From an uncultured Massilia sp. (GTDB lineage Bacteria; Pseudomonadota; Gammaproteobacteria; Burkholderiales; Burkholderiaceae_D), in the NCBI RefSeq assembly GCF_913773735.1, contig NZ_CAJYEB010000043.1, positions 23,097 to 87,096 of the forward strand: a DNA stretch of 64,000 nt, given 5' to 3'. Numbering within the stretch: the first letter of the stretch is position 1; each line of letters begins with the position of its first letter. Both the position numbers and the translations under genes were made by a program. Below, piece by piece: positions 8,607 to 17,878 of the stretch. Under the pieces are notes generated by a model. The model saw only the letters and a program-made list of their open reading frames with translations. It made no database searches and was not told the origin of the DNA.

Positions 8607-9443
8607 ATGCGTACACTCGTTCATCTTTCCGACCTGCACTTCGGGCGGGTCGACACCGCCCTGCTCGAACCGCTGCGCGACCTCGTGCACCGCGTCGACC
8701 CGACCGTCGTCGTCGTCTCCGGCGACCTGACCCAGCGCGCCAAGAGCGACGAATTCGAGCAGGCCCGCGCCTGGCTCGACACCTTGCCCGACCCGCAGAT
8801 CATCGTGCCGGGCAACCACGACATCTCGCTGTACAACGTGTTCCGCCGCTTCCTGCTGCCGCTGGACCGCTACAAGCGCTACATCACGGACGACCTCACG
8901 CCGGTGTACGCCGACGACGAGATCGCCGTGCTGGGCCTGAACACGGCGCGCTCGCTGACCTTCAAGGACGGGCGCGTGAACCGCGAGCAGGTCGACAAGA
9001 TCCGCACAACCCTGTCGAGCCTGCCGCAGCACGTCACGCGCGTGGTGGTCACGCACCACCCGTTCGACCTGCCCGCGGGCGCCGAGGAGAGCGACCTCGT
9101 GGATCGCGCGGGGATGGCGATGAAGGTGTTCGCCGACCTCGGCGTCGACCTGCTGATGGCCGGCCACCTGCACATGAGCCACGCCGGCAACACGCAGGCG
9201 CGCTACAAGATCAGCGAGTACGCGGCGCTGGTGGTGCAGGCCGGCACGGCCACCTCCACGCGCGGGCGCGGCGAGGTCAATTCCTTCAACGTGATCCGCA
9301 TCGACGGCCAGCGCATCGAGGTCGACCGCTACGGCTGGGACACCGTGCACGCGCAGTTCCAGCTGATGGCCACCGAGAAGTTCGTGCGCGACGGCAACGT
9401 GTGGACGGAGCAGGCGGAAGGGTTGTTGGCGGCGGGCATCTAG
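8607..9443 (+). CDS. calcineurin-like metallophosphoesterase
   Basis: A 278-residue cytoplasmic phosphoesterase of the Icc/CpdA-like class with a dinuclear metal site. Metal-binding motifs in order: DLH (Asp9, His11), GD (Asp40), GNHD (69-72), THHP (about 150-153) and GHLH (about 187-190). The substrate may be a cyclic nucleotide or a phosphodiester such as glycerophosphodiester. It lies 61 bp behind the lipid kinase gene on the same strand, compatible with one transcript. A repeat element follows the stop. Confidence 0.88.
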   Translation: MRTLVHLSDLHFGRVDTALLEPLRDLVHRVDPTVVVVSGDLTQRAKSDEFEQARAWLDTLPDPQIIVPGNHDISLYNVFRRFLLPLDRYKRYITDDLTPVYADDEIAVLGLNTARSLTFKDGRVNREQVDKIRTTLSSLPQHVTRVVVTHHPFDLPAGAEESDLVDRAGMAMKVFADLGVDLLMAGHLHMSHAGNTQARYKISEYAALVVQAGTATSTRGRGEVNSFNVIRIDGQRIEVDRYGWDTVHAQFQLMATEKFVRDGNVWTEQAEGLLAAGI

Positions 9444-9447
9444 GACC

Positions 9448-9616
9448 GTAGGGTGGACGGGTTCCCCGTCCACGCGTTCAACTCACGCATGCATTGCGAG
9501 GCTGCATGAGCTGGCTGAACGCATGCATTGCGAGGCTGCACGAGCTGGCTGAACGGGTGCATTGCGAGGCTGCACGAGCTGGCTGGACGCGTGGACGGCC
9601 AAGCCGTCCACCCTAC
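9448..9616. repeat. composite element: 30-bp inverted arms around three 34-bp direct repeats
   Basis: Arm 1 (9448-9477, starts GTAGGGTGGACGG) and arm 2 (9587-9616, the reverse complement with 27 of 30 bases identical) enclose three exact-length 34-bp units at 9485-9518, 9519-9552 and 9553-9586 (core GCATTGCGAGGCTGCA). Each arm is itself a hairpin (GTGGACGG...CCGTCCAC). The arms belong to the same palindrome family as 2869-2969 and 29794-29882. It lies between the 3' ends of two convergent genes. Confidence 0.85.
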
Positions 9617-9639
9617 GATGTCGCCGACGGAGCAGGTGC

Positions 9640-11049
9640 TCAGATCCAGTACTCGCCCAGCCGCGCCACCATCTCCTTGATGCGGTCCGCCCACGGCCGC
9701 TTGCGCCACTGCGCCAGCGTGACTTCCTTCGAATCGCGCATGTCCTCGTTGAACGCGCTCTCCATGTCGCGCCCGAACGCCGGGTCGATGACGACCACGT
9801 TCAGCTCGTAGTTGTGGATGAAGCTGCGCCGGTCGATGTTGGCCGAGCCGATCGTCGACCAGGCGCCGTCGATCACCGCCGTCTTGGCGTGCAGCACGGC
9901 GATCTGCAGCTCGAAGATGCGCACGCCGCCCTTGAGCAGGTCGTCGTAGAAGCCCTGGCCGGCGTAGCGGATCAGGCTGTGGTCGGACACCCCCGGCAGC
10001 ACCAGCTTGACGTCCACGCCGCGCCTGGCGGCGGCCACCAGCGCGTCGACGATCTGCTGGTCCGGCACGAAATAGGCCGAGGTGATGTGGATCGACGTCT
10101 TCGCTTCGTTGATCGCCACCACCAGCGACTTGTAGATTTCCGAATCGCGCTCGGGCGTGGTCGACAGCACCCGCACGAACTTGTCGCCCACCGGTGCCAG
10201 CTTGGGGAAGTATTCGGCCTGCGGCAGCTCGCCGCCTTCCTGCTGCACCCACAGGTTGACGAAGGACCACTGCAGCGGCGCCACGGCCGGGCCCTCGATC
10301 TTGATGTGGGTGTCGCGCCAGCCGACCTTGTCGCCGTCGATCTGCTTCGGCTTGTTGCGCGAGCGGAACAGCGAACTGTTGGCATAGGTGCCGCTGATGT
10401 TGATGCCGCCAGTGAAGGCCGTGCGGCCGTCGACGATCATCAGCTTGCGGTGGTCGCGGTTGTTGAGTTCCCACTTGCCGCGCGCCTTGGCCGGGTTGAC
10501 CGGGTTGAACACGACGACGCGGATGCCGGCGTCGCGCATCTTGCCGAAGAAGGCCGACGGCGTGGCCAGCGCGCCGACCGCGTCGACCATGATGTTGACC
10601 TGCACGCCCTGGCGCTGCTTGTCGATCAGCACGCCGGCGAATTCGTCGCCGATCTCGTCCTTGTCGAAGATATAGGTCTCGAGGTTGATCGAGCTGGTGG
10701 CCGCGCGCGCCGCTGACAGCATCTCGCGCATCGTGGCCGGGCCGTCGAACAGCAGCGTCACCTTGTTGCCCGCGATCAGGGGCACGCCGGTCGCCTGTTC
10801 CTCCATCACGGCTAGCGCCTTCAGGTCGCCGCTGGCGTTCGACCAGCGCCGCGAGACAAGGGCCGACGCGCGCTTGGCCGGCAGCGTGCCGCTGCCGGTG
10901 GCGATCGTCGGCACCGCCTTGGCGGGCGCCTCCGGTTCGACGTCGGGCAGGGTCTTGCACGAGACGATGGCGCCGCACAGGCCCAGCGCCAGTGCGCAGG
11001 CGACGATGCGGGTCTTGCCGATGGAACGGAACAGGGACGGGCGTGTCAT
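9640..11049 (-). CDS. phospholipase D/cardiolipin synthase-like lipoprotein
   Basis: A 469-residue protein with two HKD motifs, H200-K202-D207 (HRKLMIVDG) and H387-K389-D394 (HAKTAVIDG), both followed by the usual Gly/Ser-Asn elements, so the active site is complete. Cardiolipin synthesis or phospholipid transphosphatidylation is the likely role. The N-terminus is a lipoprotein signal (GAIVSC, lipidated Cys31), placing the enzyme on the periplasmic face. Its ATG overlaps the upstream recombinase-family gene by ATGA. The same frame stays open far upstream, but that part is the shadow of the neighbour. Confidence 0.9.
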   Translation of the reverse strand: MTRPSLFRSIGKTRIVACALALGLCGAIVSCKTLPDVEPEAPAKAVPTIATGSGTLPAKRASALVSRRWSNASGDLKALAVMEEQATGVPLIAGNKVTLLFDGPATMREMLSAARAATSSINLETYIFDKDEIGDEFAGVLIDKQRQGVQVNIMVDAVGALATPSAFFGKMRDAGIRVVVFNPVNPAKARGKWELNNRDHRKLMIVDGRTAFTGGINISGTYANSSLFRSRNKPKQIDGDKVGWRDTHIKIEGPAVAPLQWSFVNLWVQQEGGELPQAEYFPKLAPVGDKFVRVLSTTPERDSEIYKSLVVAINEAKTSIHITSAYFVPDQQIVDALVAAARRGVDVKLVLPGVSDHSLIRYAGQGFYDDLLKGGVRIFELQIAVLHAKTAVIDGAWSTIGSANIDRRSFIHNYELNVVVIDPAFGRDMESAFNEDMRDSKEVTLAQWRKRPWADRIKEMVARLGEYWI

Positions 11050-13142
11050 TTGAGTCCTCTCTGGTGGACCGGGTCCGGGGCCGGCAGGTCGAGGTCGCGC
11101 GGACCGACGAAGAAATCGAGCGGCGCGGCGCGCAGGCGCCGGCCGAGGGCACGCAACAGCCGGAAGCCGTGGCGGAAGCGGATCTTGCGGGCCCGCAGCG
11201 CCACCCACAGCGCCAGGCCGAAGCTGACCAGCAGGTTGACCATGCCGATCAGGGCGATCCCGAGCGCCGTGACGGCGACCGTCTCGGCATCGAGGTTGTA
11301 GTCGAGGCCGACGGCGCCGATGGCGAAGTTCGCCGACGAAAAGGTCACGTGGCGGATGTCGAGGGGCAGGCCGAGCAGGAAGCCGACCGTGGCCGTCGTG
11401 CCCATCAGGATGCCGAACACGAGGTTGCCCATCAGGCCGCCGAGATTGTCCTCGAGGTAGCGCGCGAACCGTAGCGAGCGCTCGCGACCCAGCAGGCGGC
11501 GCAGCCAGCGCAGTTGCTCGACGCGGCGCGCCATGCGCGTGTACAGCGCCTTGTTGTCGTAGTAGCCCGATACCAGCCCCGAGACGAACAGCCAGACGGC
11601 GGCGATCGCCGCGTGCAGCAGCGCCAGCGAGTGCCAGGGATGGCTGTCCTCGACCAGCGCGCGCGCCTTGAACACGTTCACCAGGTGGTGGCCGAAGATC
11701 CAGTTCCAGCCCACCGCGATCAGCCAGGCCACGGGAATCGTCGTCGCCAGGTTGCCCAGCACGGCCACGACCTGGGTGCGGAACACCTTGTTGACCAGCG
11801 CCGCCATGCTGTCGACGTCGACCTGGCGGCGCGAGCCGCCCTGGCTGCCCGCGTGCAGGGCGGCGGCGATGCGCGCGGCCGTCATCGCCGGCTGCTTGGT
11901 CGCGATGGTCAGGTGCAGCACGTGCACGAGCATGAAGCCGAGCGCGTAGTTGGTGCTGTACAGCAGGGCCTCGATCAGCGGCGCGCTGTGCAGGTAGGAG
12001 ATCAGGATCTTGACCAGCGCCATGCAGCCGACGATGACGCCGGCGCCGGCCGCCGAGCCGAACATGCTGCGCAGGTCGGCACGCTTTTCGGCGATGTAGT
12101 GCTCGCCGGTGCGGCTGGCGTTCTCGGTGACGTTGCGCGCCAGCAGGTCGATGTTGTCGCGCAGCAGGCCGCGCACCTCGTACTTGGTGTTGTGCGCCTC
12201 CGCCAGCTCGTGCGCCAGGGCGAGGGCGGCGGCGCGGCGCGGGGTGTCCGTTTCCTGGGTGGCCAGGGCCTCGTCGGGCGCGGTGCGCATGGCCGGCGCG
12301 GCGCCGACATCGACCAGGAACAGCAGCTTGCGCATGCGTTCGATGCTCTGGCCCAGCGCCACCAGCAGGTAGGTCAGCGCCACGGTGGTGCCGGAATTCA
12401 GCGCGCCGCGGCGGATCTTCAGCACCACTTCCTCGCACTGGTCGAGCATGACCAGCAGGTGGCGCGCATCCTCGATACGGTCGAGCTCGCCCGCCAGCAG
12501 GCGCGCGTAGGCGTCCAGGTAGGCATTCGCTTCGATGTTCTGCATCAGGAACGGCGAATCGACTTCCTCGATCTCGCGGTAGGCGTGGATCAGGCGCGGT
12601 TCCAGCCCGAGCGCGCAGATGCGGCAGGACAGCGTGCGGATCGCATCGAGCAGGCCGCGCACCATCACCTGGCGCGCGCGCCGCGGCGCGTCGTCGGCAC
12701 GGCCGCCCGGCGGGGCGGCGTCGGCGATGGTGTCGAACAGGTCGAGCCAGTCGGCGTCGGGCACGGCGCGGATCCAGACGTGGTCGTCGTCGCGGCACAG
12801 CAGGCGGTCGAGCGTATCGGACAGGTACAGCTCGTCGAGCGCCGGCGGCAGCAAGCGATACGCGATGCGTTTCTTGAGTTCGGTGAAAAAGCCGTCGTTG
12901 GACAGGATGCCCACGTCGGAGTACAGGCTCGTGTGGCGGCGCGTCTCCAGCAGGGTGACGAAATAGCGGCGCAGCGCCCAGGCCTGGCCCGGGTGGCCCT
13001 TGAGCAGCTGGCACAGCGTGCGCACCTGGGCGCGCGCGTAGGCGGCGTCGTCGGCGCGGCGCGGGCGCAGCTGGTCGACCAGGTCGACCAGCAGGTCGAT
13101 GCGGTCGCTGTCGGGATCGAGGCGTTCTAAGATAGAGAGCAT
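11046..13142 (-). CDS. Gcr-type 'site-specific recombinase' family membrane protein
   Basis: A 698-residue protein of the family named after gonococcal recombinase (COG4389). The first half is a soluble helical region; the second half has several clear membrane segments (for example GVIVGCMALVKILISYL, VLGNLATTIPVAWLIAVGWNWIFG, LLHAAIAAVWLFVSGLVSGYY). No tyrosine or serine recombinase catalytic motif is visible, so the name is historical and the real function is unknown. Its stop overlaps the start of the phospholipase D lipoprotein, which hints at a membrane or lipid role. Confidence 0.8.
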   Translation of the reverse strand: MLSILERLDPDSDRIDLLVDLVDQLRPRRADDAAYARAQVRTLCQLLKGHPGQAWALRRYFVTLLETRRHTSLYSDVGILSNDGFFTELKKRIAYRLLPPALDELYLSDTLDRLLCRDDDHVWIRAVPDADWLDLFDTIADAAPPGGRADDAPRRARQVMVRGLLDAIRTLSCRICALGLEPRLIHAYREIEEVDSPFLMQNIEANAYLDAYARLLAGELDRIEDARHLLVMLDQCEEVVLKIRRGALNSGTTVALTYLLVALGQSIERMRKLLFLVDVGAAPAMRTAPDEALATQETDTPRRAAALALAHELAEAHNTKYEVRGLLRDNIDLLARNVTENASRTGEHYIAEKRADLRSMFGSAAGAGVIVGCMALVKILISYLHSAPLIEALLYSTNYALGFMLVHVLHLTIATKQPAMTAARIAAALHAGSQGGSRRQVDVDSMAALVNKVFRTQVVAVLGNLATTIPVAWLIAVGWNWIFGHHLVNVFKARALVEDSHPWHSLALLHAAIAAVWLFVSGLVSGYYDNKALYTRMARRVEQLRWLRRLLGRERSLRFARYLEDNLGGLMGNLVFGILMGTTATVGFLLGLPLDIRHVTFSSANFAIGAVGLDYNLDAETVAVTALGIALIGMVNLLVSFGLALWVALRARKIRFRHGFRLLRALGRRLRAAPLDFFVGPRDLDLPAPDPVHQRGLK

Positions 13143-13291
13143 AGGCGGGAATACGGCGTGACGAGGCTAGTGTAGCGGGGGAGGCGGCGCAACATTGTAC
13201 GGCAACGAACTGAGCGGCTCAGGAGGCTGGCCGGCAGGGACGCAGACCGTCGGTTACACTTACTCTACTACAACATTACCAAGGGGAAGGC

Positions 13292-14128
13292 ATGTACCTG
13301 ACGTATTACAAGGGCCAATGGGCCGAAGGAAACGTCCCATTATTCGGGGCGATGGACCACAGCGTGTGGCTGGGTTCGTCTGTCTTCGACGGCGCGCGGG
13401 CGCTGCGCGGCCACCTGCCGGACCTGCGTCCGCACCTGCAGCGGGTGATCGACTCGGCCGGCAAGCTGGGCCTGACCTGCCCGCTGACGGTGGACGAGAT
13501 GGAAGCGCTGGTGCGCGACGGCGTGGCGAAATTCCCGGCCGACGCCGAGCTGTACATCCGTCCGCTGGTGTTCGCCTCGGAAGGCTTCCTGATCCCGAGG
13601 CCGGAAGCGGCCGCCTTCGCGCTGACGCTGTTCGACGCGCCGCTGCCGCCGTTCACCGGCTTCTCGGCCTGCCTGTCCACGCTGCTGCGCCCGCAGGCGT
13701 CGATGGCGCCGACCGACGCCAAGGCCTCGGCGCTGTACGCCAACACGTCGCGCGCGCTGCGCGAGGCGACAGCGCGCGGCTTCGACAATGCGATCATGCT
13801 GGACGCGGACGGCAACGTGGCCGAGTTCGCCTCGTCGAACCTGTTCCTGGTCACCGCCGACGGCGAGGTCGCCACCCCGGCCCTGAACGGCACCTTCCTG
13901 GCCGGCATCACCCGGGCGCGCGTGATCGCGCTGCTGGCCGAGCAGGGCGTGCACGTGGTCGAGCGTACCGTCCGTCCGGAAGAACTCGACACGGCCCGCG
14001 AAATCTTCAGCACCGGCAACTACGGCAAGGTCACCCCCTGCATCCGCTACGGTCCGCGCGACCTCGGCGCCGGCCCGATCGCCCGCACGGCCCGCGAACG
14101 CTACCTGGCCTTCACCGCAACCACCTGA
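13292..14128 (+). CDS. class IV aminotransferase (branched-chain aminotransferase-like)
   Basis: A 278-residue PLP enzyme of fold type IV, related to IlvE and D-amino acid aminotransferase. The Schiff-base lysine is Lys144 (TDAKASALYANTSR) and the cofactor-binding Glu178 sits in EFASSNLF. A strong AAGGGGAAGG ribosome site precedes the ATG. It is shorter than IlvE (about 310) and lacks the exact glycine pattern after the lysine, so substrate choice (branched-chain amino acid, D-amino acid or aminodeoxychorismate) is open. The last nine codons are duplicated just downstream together with a repeat element. Confidence 0.85.
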   Translation: MYLTYYKGQWAEGNVPLFGAMDHSVWLGSSVFDGARALRGHLPDLRPHLQRVIDSAGKLGLTCPLTVDEMEALVRDGVAKFPADAELYIRPLVFASEGFLIPRPEAAAFALTLFDAPLPPFTGFSACLSTLLRPQASMAPTDAKASALYANTSRALREATARGFDNAIMLDADGNVAEFASSNLFLVTADGEVATPALNGTFLAGITRARVIALLAEQGVHVVERTVRPEELDTAREIFSTGNYGKVTPCIRYGPRDLGAGPIARTARERYLAFTATT

Positions 14129-14282
14129 CTTGCGCAAACCCAAACCGGGGTCAGAGCCGGGGTCAGAGCCCGGTTTTTGGAAATTGCTCAGGGGTGCTAC
14201 CTGGCCTTCGCCGCAACCGTTCGACTTGCGCAAACCCAAACCGGGGTCAGAGCCGGGGTCAGAGCCCGGTTTTTGGAAATTG
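14100..14282. repeat. 87-bp direct duplication including the end of the aminotransferase gene
   Basis: 14100-14186 and 14196-14282 are near-identical (about five differences) with a 96-bp period. Each copy holds the 3' end of the aminotransferase gene (GCTACCTGGCCTTC) followed by one CCGGGGTCAGAG-type element (14142-14180 and 14238-14276). The stop codon exists only in the first copy. Confidence 0.85.
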
Positions 14283-14316
14283 TTTGCGGGATTTGTTGAG
14301 GGGCGCCGCGGGCGGC

Positions 14317-14871
14317 TTATCCGGCCGGTGCCGTCATCGGCTTCAGGCCGCCGCAATCGGCCGACAGCCAGCGGCCGGTGACGTTCGTGTCGACCACCTG
14401 GCTGCCCTGTTCGGCATTGGTCACGCGCATGTTGGCGCGGTAGTTCTTGTCGTCGATCATCGTGATCTCGCCATTGCCGCTGATGCGCGGCTTGGTGCAG
14501 GAGAACGCGACTTGTCCCTTGCCGCCCGCCTGCGGCGTGTACTTCTGCGTGCAGTCGCCCTGCTGGACGGGGAACTCCTTGCGCGCGGCCATTTCCTTCG
14601 TCATGCAGATCTTGGTACGCAACTGGCCGCCGCCGCCGATGTCGAGCTGCACGCCGTTCTGGCGCAGCGTCTGCTCGAGCTGGGCGCGCTGTTCCGGCGG
14701 CAGGTTGGCCAGGCGCTGCTGCATCGAACTCATGGCCGACTGCACCTTGGCGTCCGGCGAGGTGAACTGGCTCGACAGTTCCCACAGGCCGGGGCGAATC
14801 TCCTGGGCGCTGGCTGGGAGGGCGCAGGCGCCGGCCAGCAGGAAGGCGAGGGTGGGGAGCTTGTTGGTCAT
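14317..14871 (-). CDS. DUF3617 family periplasmic protein
   Basis: A 184-residue exported protein with a signal peptide ending ASAQ and the DUF3617 opening motif (IRPGLWELSSQF). Three to four cysteines (CMTKEM, GDC, FSC, DCG) are spaced as in the family and probably form disulfides. The function of the family is unknown. The start at 14871 has AAAGGA upstream. The gene is monocistronic, convergent with the aminotransferase gene and downstream of the receptor gene's terminator. Confidence 0.85.
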   Translation of the reverse strand: MTNKLPTLAFLLAGACALPASAQEIRPGLWELSSQFTSPDAKVQSAMSSMQQRLANLPPEQRAQLEQTLRQNGVQLDIGGGGQLRTKICMTKEMAARKEFPVQQGDCTQKYTPQAGGKGQVAFSCTKPRISGNGEITMIDDKNYRANMRVTNAEQGSQVVDTNVTGRWLSADCGGLKPMTAPAG

Positions 14872-14950
14872 GGCGGGTCCTTTCCGACGTTGATTTTTCC
14901 GAACAGTACCACCGTTGGCGTAATCGCGACGTTCCGGCCGCGCGCCCATG

Positions 14951-14984
14951 AAAAAAGCCGCCCGGCTCGAAAGCGGGGCGGCTG
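14951..14984 (-). terminator. Rho-independent terminator of the TonB-dependent receptor gene
   Basis: On the minus strand AGCCGCCCC and GGGCGGCT form a stem followed by TTTTTT. Confidence 0.85.
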
Positions 14985-15025
14985 GCGGGACGGCGCGGGC
15001 GCCGTCCGTCGGGTTCAGGCGTGGA

Positions 15026-17878
15026 TTACTTGAACTTGTACGACGCGGTCAGGCGGAAGTAACGGCCCATGCCATTGTGCAGCTGGGTGTTGAAGCCTTC
15101 GTTCGGATAGCGCGGATCGTACGGTGCCTTGGTGTCGAACACGTTCTTCACGTTGGCGGCCAGGGTCCAGTCCTTGAAGCCGGTGTAGGCGTAGGCGACG
15201 TTGAAGGTCAGCCATTCGTCGACGTTGCAATCCTGGCTGTAGTTGCTGAACTTCGGCAGGCCGCCCAGCGAGTACGCGCTCGACGGCTGGCCGACGCCGT
15301 AGTGGCAGTACGGGACCGGGTAGGTCACTTCGGCATCGTAGCGGCGCAGCAGCGACACCGACGACACGTAGTCGGCCGACACGGTCACGGCATGCACGTC
15401 GCGGGTCCAGGTGCTCGACAGGTTGAAGCGGTGGCGCGGGATGTCGCCGACGCTGGTCGCCCAGTCGGACAGGCCGCCGTTGGTGCCCACCAGGTTGTGC
15501 GACACTTCGCCCGGACGCTCGCTGCGCTTGAAGCGCAGCGCGTAGTTGTAGTTGAAGCGGGTCGCCACGCGGCCGTTCTCGCCCAGGTTCAGGCGGTGCG
15601 CGATTTCGAAGTCCAGGCCCGAGGTCTGGGTGCTGCCCTGGTTGACGTAGGTGCGGTTGATCGCCAGCAGCTGGCCCGAGTTCGGGATCACGTTGCCGGC
15701 GGCATCGACCAGGTTGTTGTTGTCACGCAGCGCCAGGCCCGGGAACAGTTCCGGGTGTTCGGCGACGTAGGTGGCCGACAGCAGCGCCGTCTCGTTTTCC
15801 TTGCGGATGTTGTAGTAGTCGACCAGGATGTCGAGGTTGCGGGTCGGCTGCAGGATGGTGCCGATCGACCAGCTCTTCGACTCTTCGTTCTTCAGGTCCG
15901 GGTTCGGGCTCGACATCGACGAGATGCTGCGCGAGCAATCCTGCTTGTCGGCGCCGGCGACCGGGTTGACGCCGTCCGGGCAGCGGATCGGGTCCACGAA
16001 GCCGTTGTTGAAGGTCTGCACGCCACCCGGCGAGACCTGCGACAGGGCCGGGGCGCGGAAGCCTTCGGCATAGGTCGCGCGGAAGGTGACCTTGTCGGTC
16101 GCGGCCCACTTGGCGCCGACCTTCGGCACGAAGCTCTTCGCGCTCGGGTACTTGTCGTAGCGGCCGGCGAAGTCCATCTCGAAGGTCTTGGTGAACGGCG
16201 CGCGCAGTTCGACGAAGCCCGACTTGACGACGCGGCGGCCGTCCAGCACGGAGTTGGCCAGGCCGATGATGTTGCCGGCTGCCAGTTCGGCATCCGAGGT
16301 CAGGCCGATCTTTTCCTGGCGGATTTCGCCGCCGAAGGCCAGGCCGATCTCGCCGCCGGCCAGTTGGCCGAAGCTGGTCGATGCCTTGGCATCGAACTGC
16401 TGGACCTGCGAGTAGCCGGAGTTGACCACGTCGCGCACGGCGTTCGGATCGGCGATGGTGGCGGCGATGGTGCGGTTCTCGGTCGCGATGCGGTCGATGA
16501 CCGGACGGTACAGGTAGCCGTGGCCGGTGTCTTCGCGCTCGGTGCGGTTGTACAGGTAGGCCGATTCCCAGTCCCAGTTGCCGACGGTGCCCTTCAGGCC
16601 GGTGACGAAGCGGTAGTTCTCGTTGATGTTTTCCGAACCGCTGTTGGAGCCGACCATGCGGAAGCCGACGGCGGTGTTACCGGTCGAGAACGGATTGTCC
16701 GGGTGACCGGCCGGCAGCAGCAGCTGGTAGCTGGACGGCAGGCCGTTGACGCGGAACACGGTGGTCGGCGAGGTCGACAGCACGGTCTTCGGCAGGCCGA
16801 CGTACTCGCGCTCGGTGCGGTTGTAGCCGATCTCGGTGAACGAGGTGATGTTGTCGCCCAGCTTCAGGGTGATCTTCGACAGCAGGTTGGCGTCGTTGCC
16901 CTTGCTCTGCGCTTCGTAGTAGTCGTTGACGTCGAAGTTGCAGAACTGGCGACCGTACAGCATCGAGGTCGGCAGGATGTTGTTGGCGGCGCTGCCGGTG
17001 ATCAGGTTGCCCTGGCAACCCGCGGTGCGGTTGACGATGTTGGCGTTGTTCGAGAACGCGGTCGAGTAGTTCTTCGCGCCCGGGGTGCGTTCCTTGAAGA
17101 AGAACGGCTGGTTCGACAGGTAGCTGCCGTACGGGTTCAGGCGGGCGTTGACGTCGGCCAGCACGTCGCGCTCGATGCCCTTGACGTCCTTGATGCCGGT
17201 CTGGCCGCGGTTCGACAGGTCGAAGCTGACGAAGGCGTTCCAGCGGTCCTTCTCGAGGTCGCCGAAGCCGACGATGCCGTTGACGTTGTTGCGGTTGAAC
17301 TCGCCGTCACCGTTGGCGCTGGTCGAGGCCGACACTTCGCCGCCCTGGTAGTCGTCCTTGGTGATGAAGTTGATGACGCCGGCGATCGCGTCCGAGCCGT
17401 ACACGGCCGAGGCGCCATCCTTGAACACTTCGACGCGGGCGATGGCCGAGACGGGGATGCTGTTCAGGTCGTAGACGGTCGACTTGCCCTGGTTCGGGTC
17501 GGCGTAGGCGGCGGCGGCGATGCGGCGGCCGTTCAGCAGGATCAGGGTCGACGAGGAGCCGAGGCCGCGCAGCGACGCGGTCGAGACGCCCTTCGAGAAG
17601 CCACCGTCGGTGATGTCGTTCGACGAGCCGGAGCCGAAGGCCGGGATCGAGTGCAGCAGTTCGGCGACGGTATTGGCGCCGGTGGCCGCGATTTCCTTGG
17701 CGGTGACCACCTGGATCGGCGACGAGTCTTCCTTGTCTGCACGCTTGATGTTGGAACCGGTGACATAGACCTTCTGGACCGGCTGTTGGGCCTGGGCTTG
17801 TGCGAAGACAAAACCGGGCGCTGCGAGGGTGAGGGCGACAGCGATGACGCTGTGCTTTACTGCGAGTTGCTTAGTCAA
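15026..17878 (-). CDS. TonB-dependent outer-membrane receptor
   Basis: A 950-residue receptor for energy-dependent import of a large substrate. Signal peptide 1-26 (ending VFA); the plug domain runs from about 45 to 170 (KEIAATGANTVAELLHSIPA, then LILLNGRRI, VEVFKDGASAVYGSDAIAGVINF), followed by a 22-strand barrel ending LTASYKFK. The SNIKR sequence before the plug and the length place it with the large receptors common in Oxalobacteraceae and Xanthomonadaceae, often for saccharides or peptides. No transporter, sigma factor or regulator is adjacent, so the ligand is unknown. Confidence 0.93.
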   Translation of the reverse strand: MTKQLAVKHSVIAVALTLAAPGFVFAQAQAQQPVQKVYVTGSNIKRADKEDSSPIQVVTAKEIAATGANTVAELLHSIPAFGSGSSNDITDGGFSKGVSTASLRGLGSSSTLILLNGRRIAAAAYADPNQGKSTVYDLNSIPVSAIARVEVFKDGASAVYGSDAIAGVINFITKDDYQGGEVSASTSANGDGEFNRNNVNGIVGFGDLEKDRWNAFVSFDLSNRGQTGIKDVKGIERDVLADVNARLNPYGSYLSNQPFFFKERTPGAKNYSTAFSNNANIVNRTAGCQGNLITGSAANNILPTSMLYGRQFCNFDVNDYYEAQSKGNDANLLSKITLKLGDNITSFTEIGYNRTEREYVGLPKTVLSTSPTTVFRVNGLPSSYQLLLPAGHPDNPFSTGNTAVGFRMVGSNSGSENINENYRFVTGLKGTVGNWDWESAYLYNRTEREDTGHGYLYRPVIDRIATENRTIAATIADPNAVRDVVNSGYSQVQQFDAKASTSFGQLAGGEIGLAFGGEIRQEKIGLTSDAELAAGNIIGLANSVLDGRRVVKSGFVELRAPFTKTFEMDFAGRYDKYPSAKSFVPKVGAKWAATDKVTFRATYAEGFRAPALSQVSPGGVQTFNNGFVDPIRCPDGVNPVAGADKQDCSRSISSMSSPNPDLKNEESKSWSIGTILQPTRNLDILVDYYNIRKENETALLSATYVAEHPELFPGLALRDNNNLVDAAGNVIPNSGQLLAINRTYVNQGSTQTSGLDFEIAHRLNLGENGRVATRFNYNYALRFKRSERPGEVSHNLVGTNGGLSDWATSVGDIPRHRFNLSSTWTRDVHAVTVSADYVSSVSLLRRYDAEVTYPVPYCHYGVGQPSSAYSLGGLPKFSNYSQDCNVDEWLTFNVAYAYTGFKDWTLAANVKNVFDTKAPYDPRYPNEGFNTQLHNGMGRYFRLTASYKFK

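Noticed and set aside
9485..9586. Direct repeats as a CRISPR array
   Set aside because: The units are contiguous with no spacers and there are no cas genes in the window.
9640..13014. One 1124-codon frame covering the phospholipase D gene and most of the recombinase-family gene
   Set aside because: Only the part from 11049 leftward is real. The rest is an off-frame reading of the neighbour with Pro/Arg-rich nonsense; the true start has a lipoprotein signal and a ribosome site.
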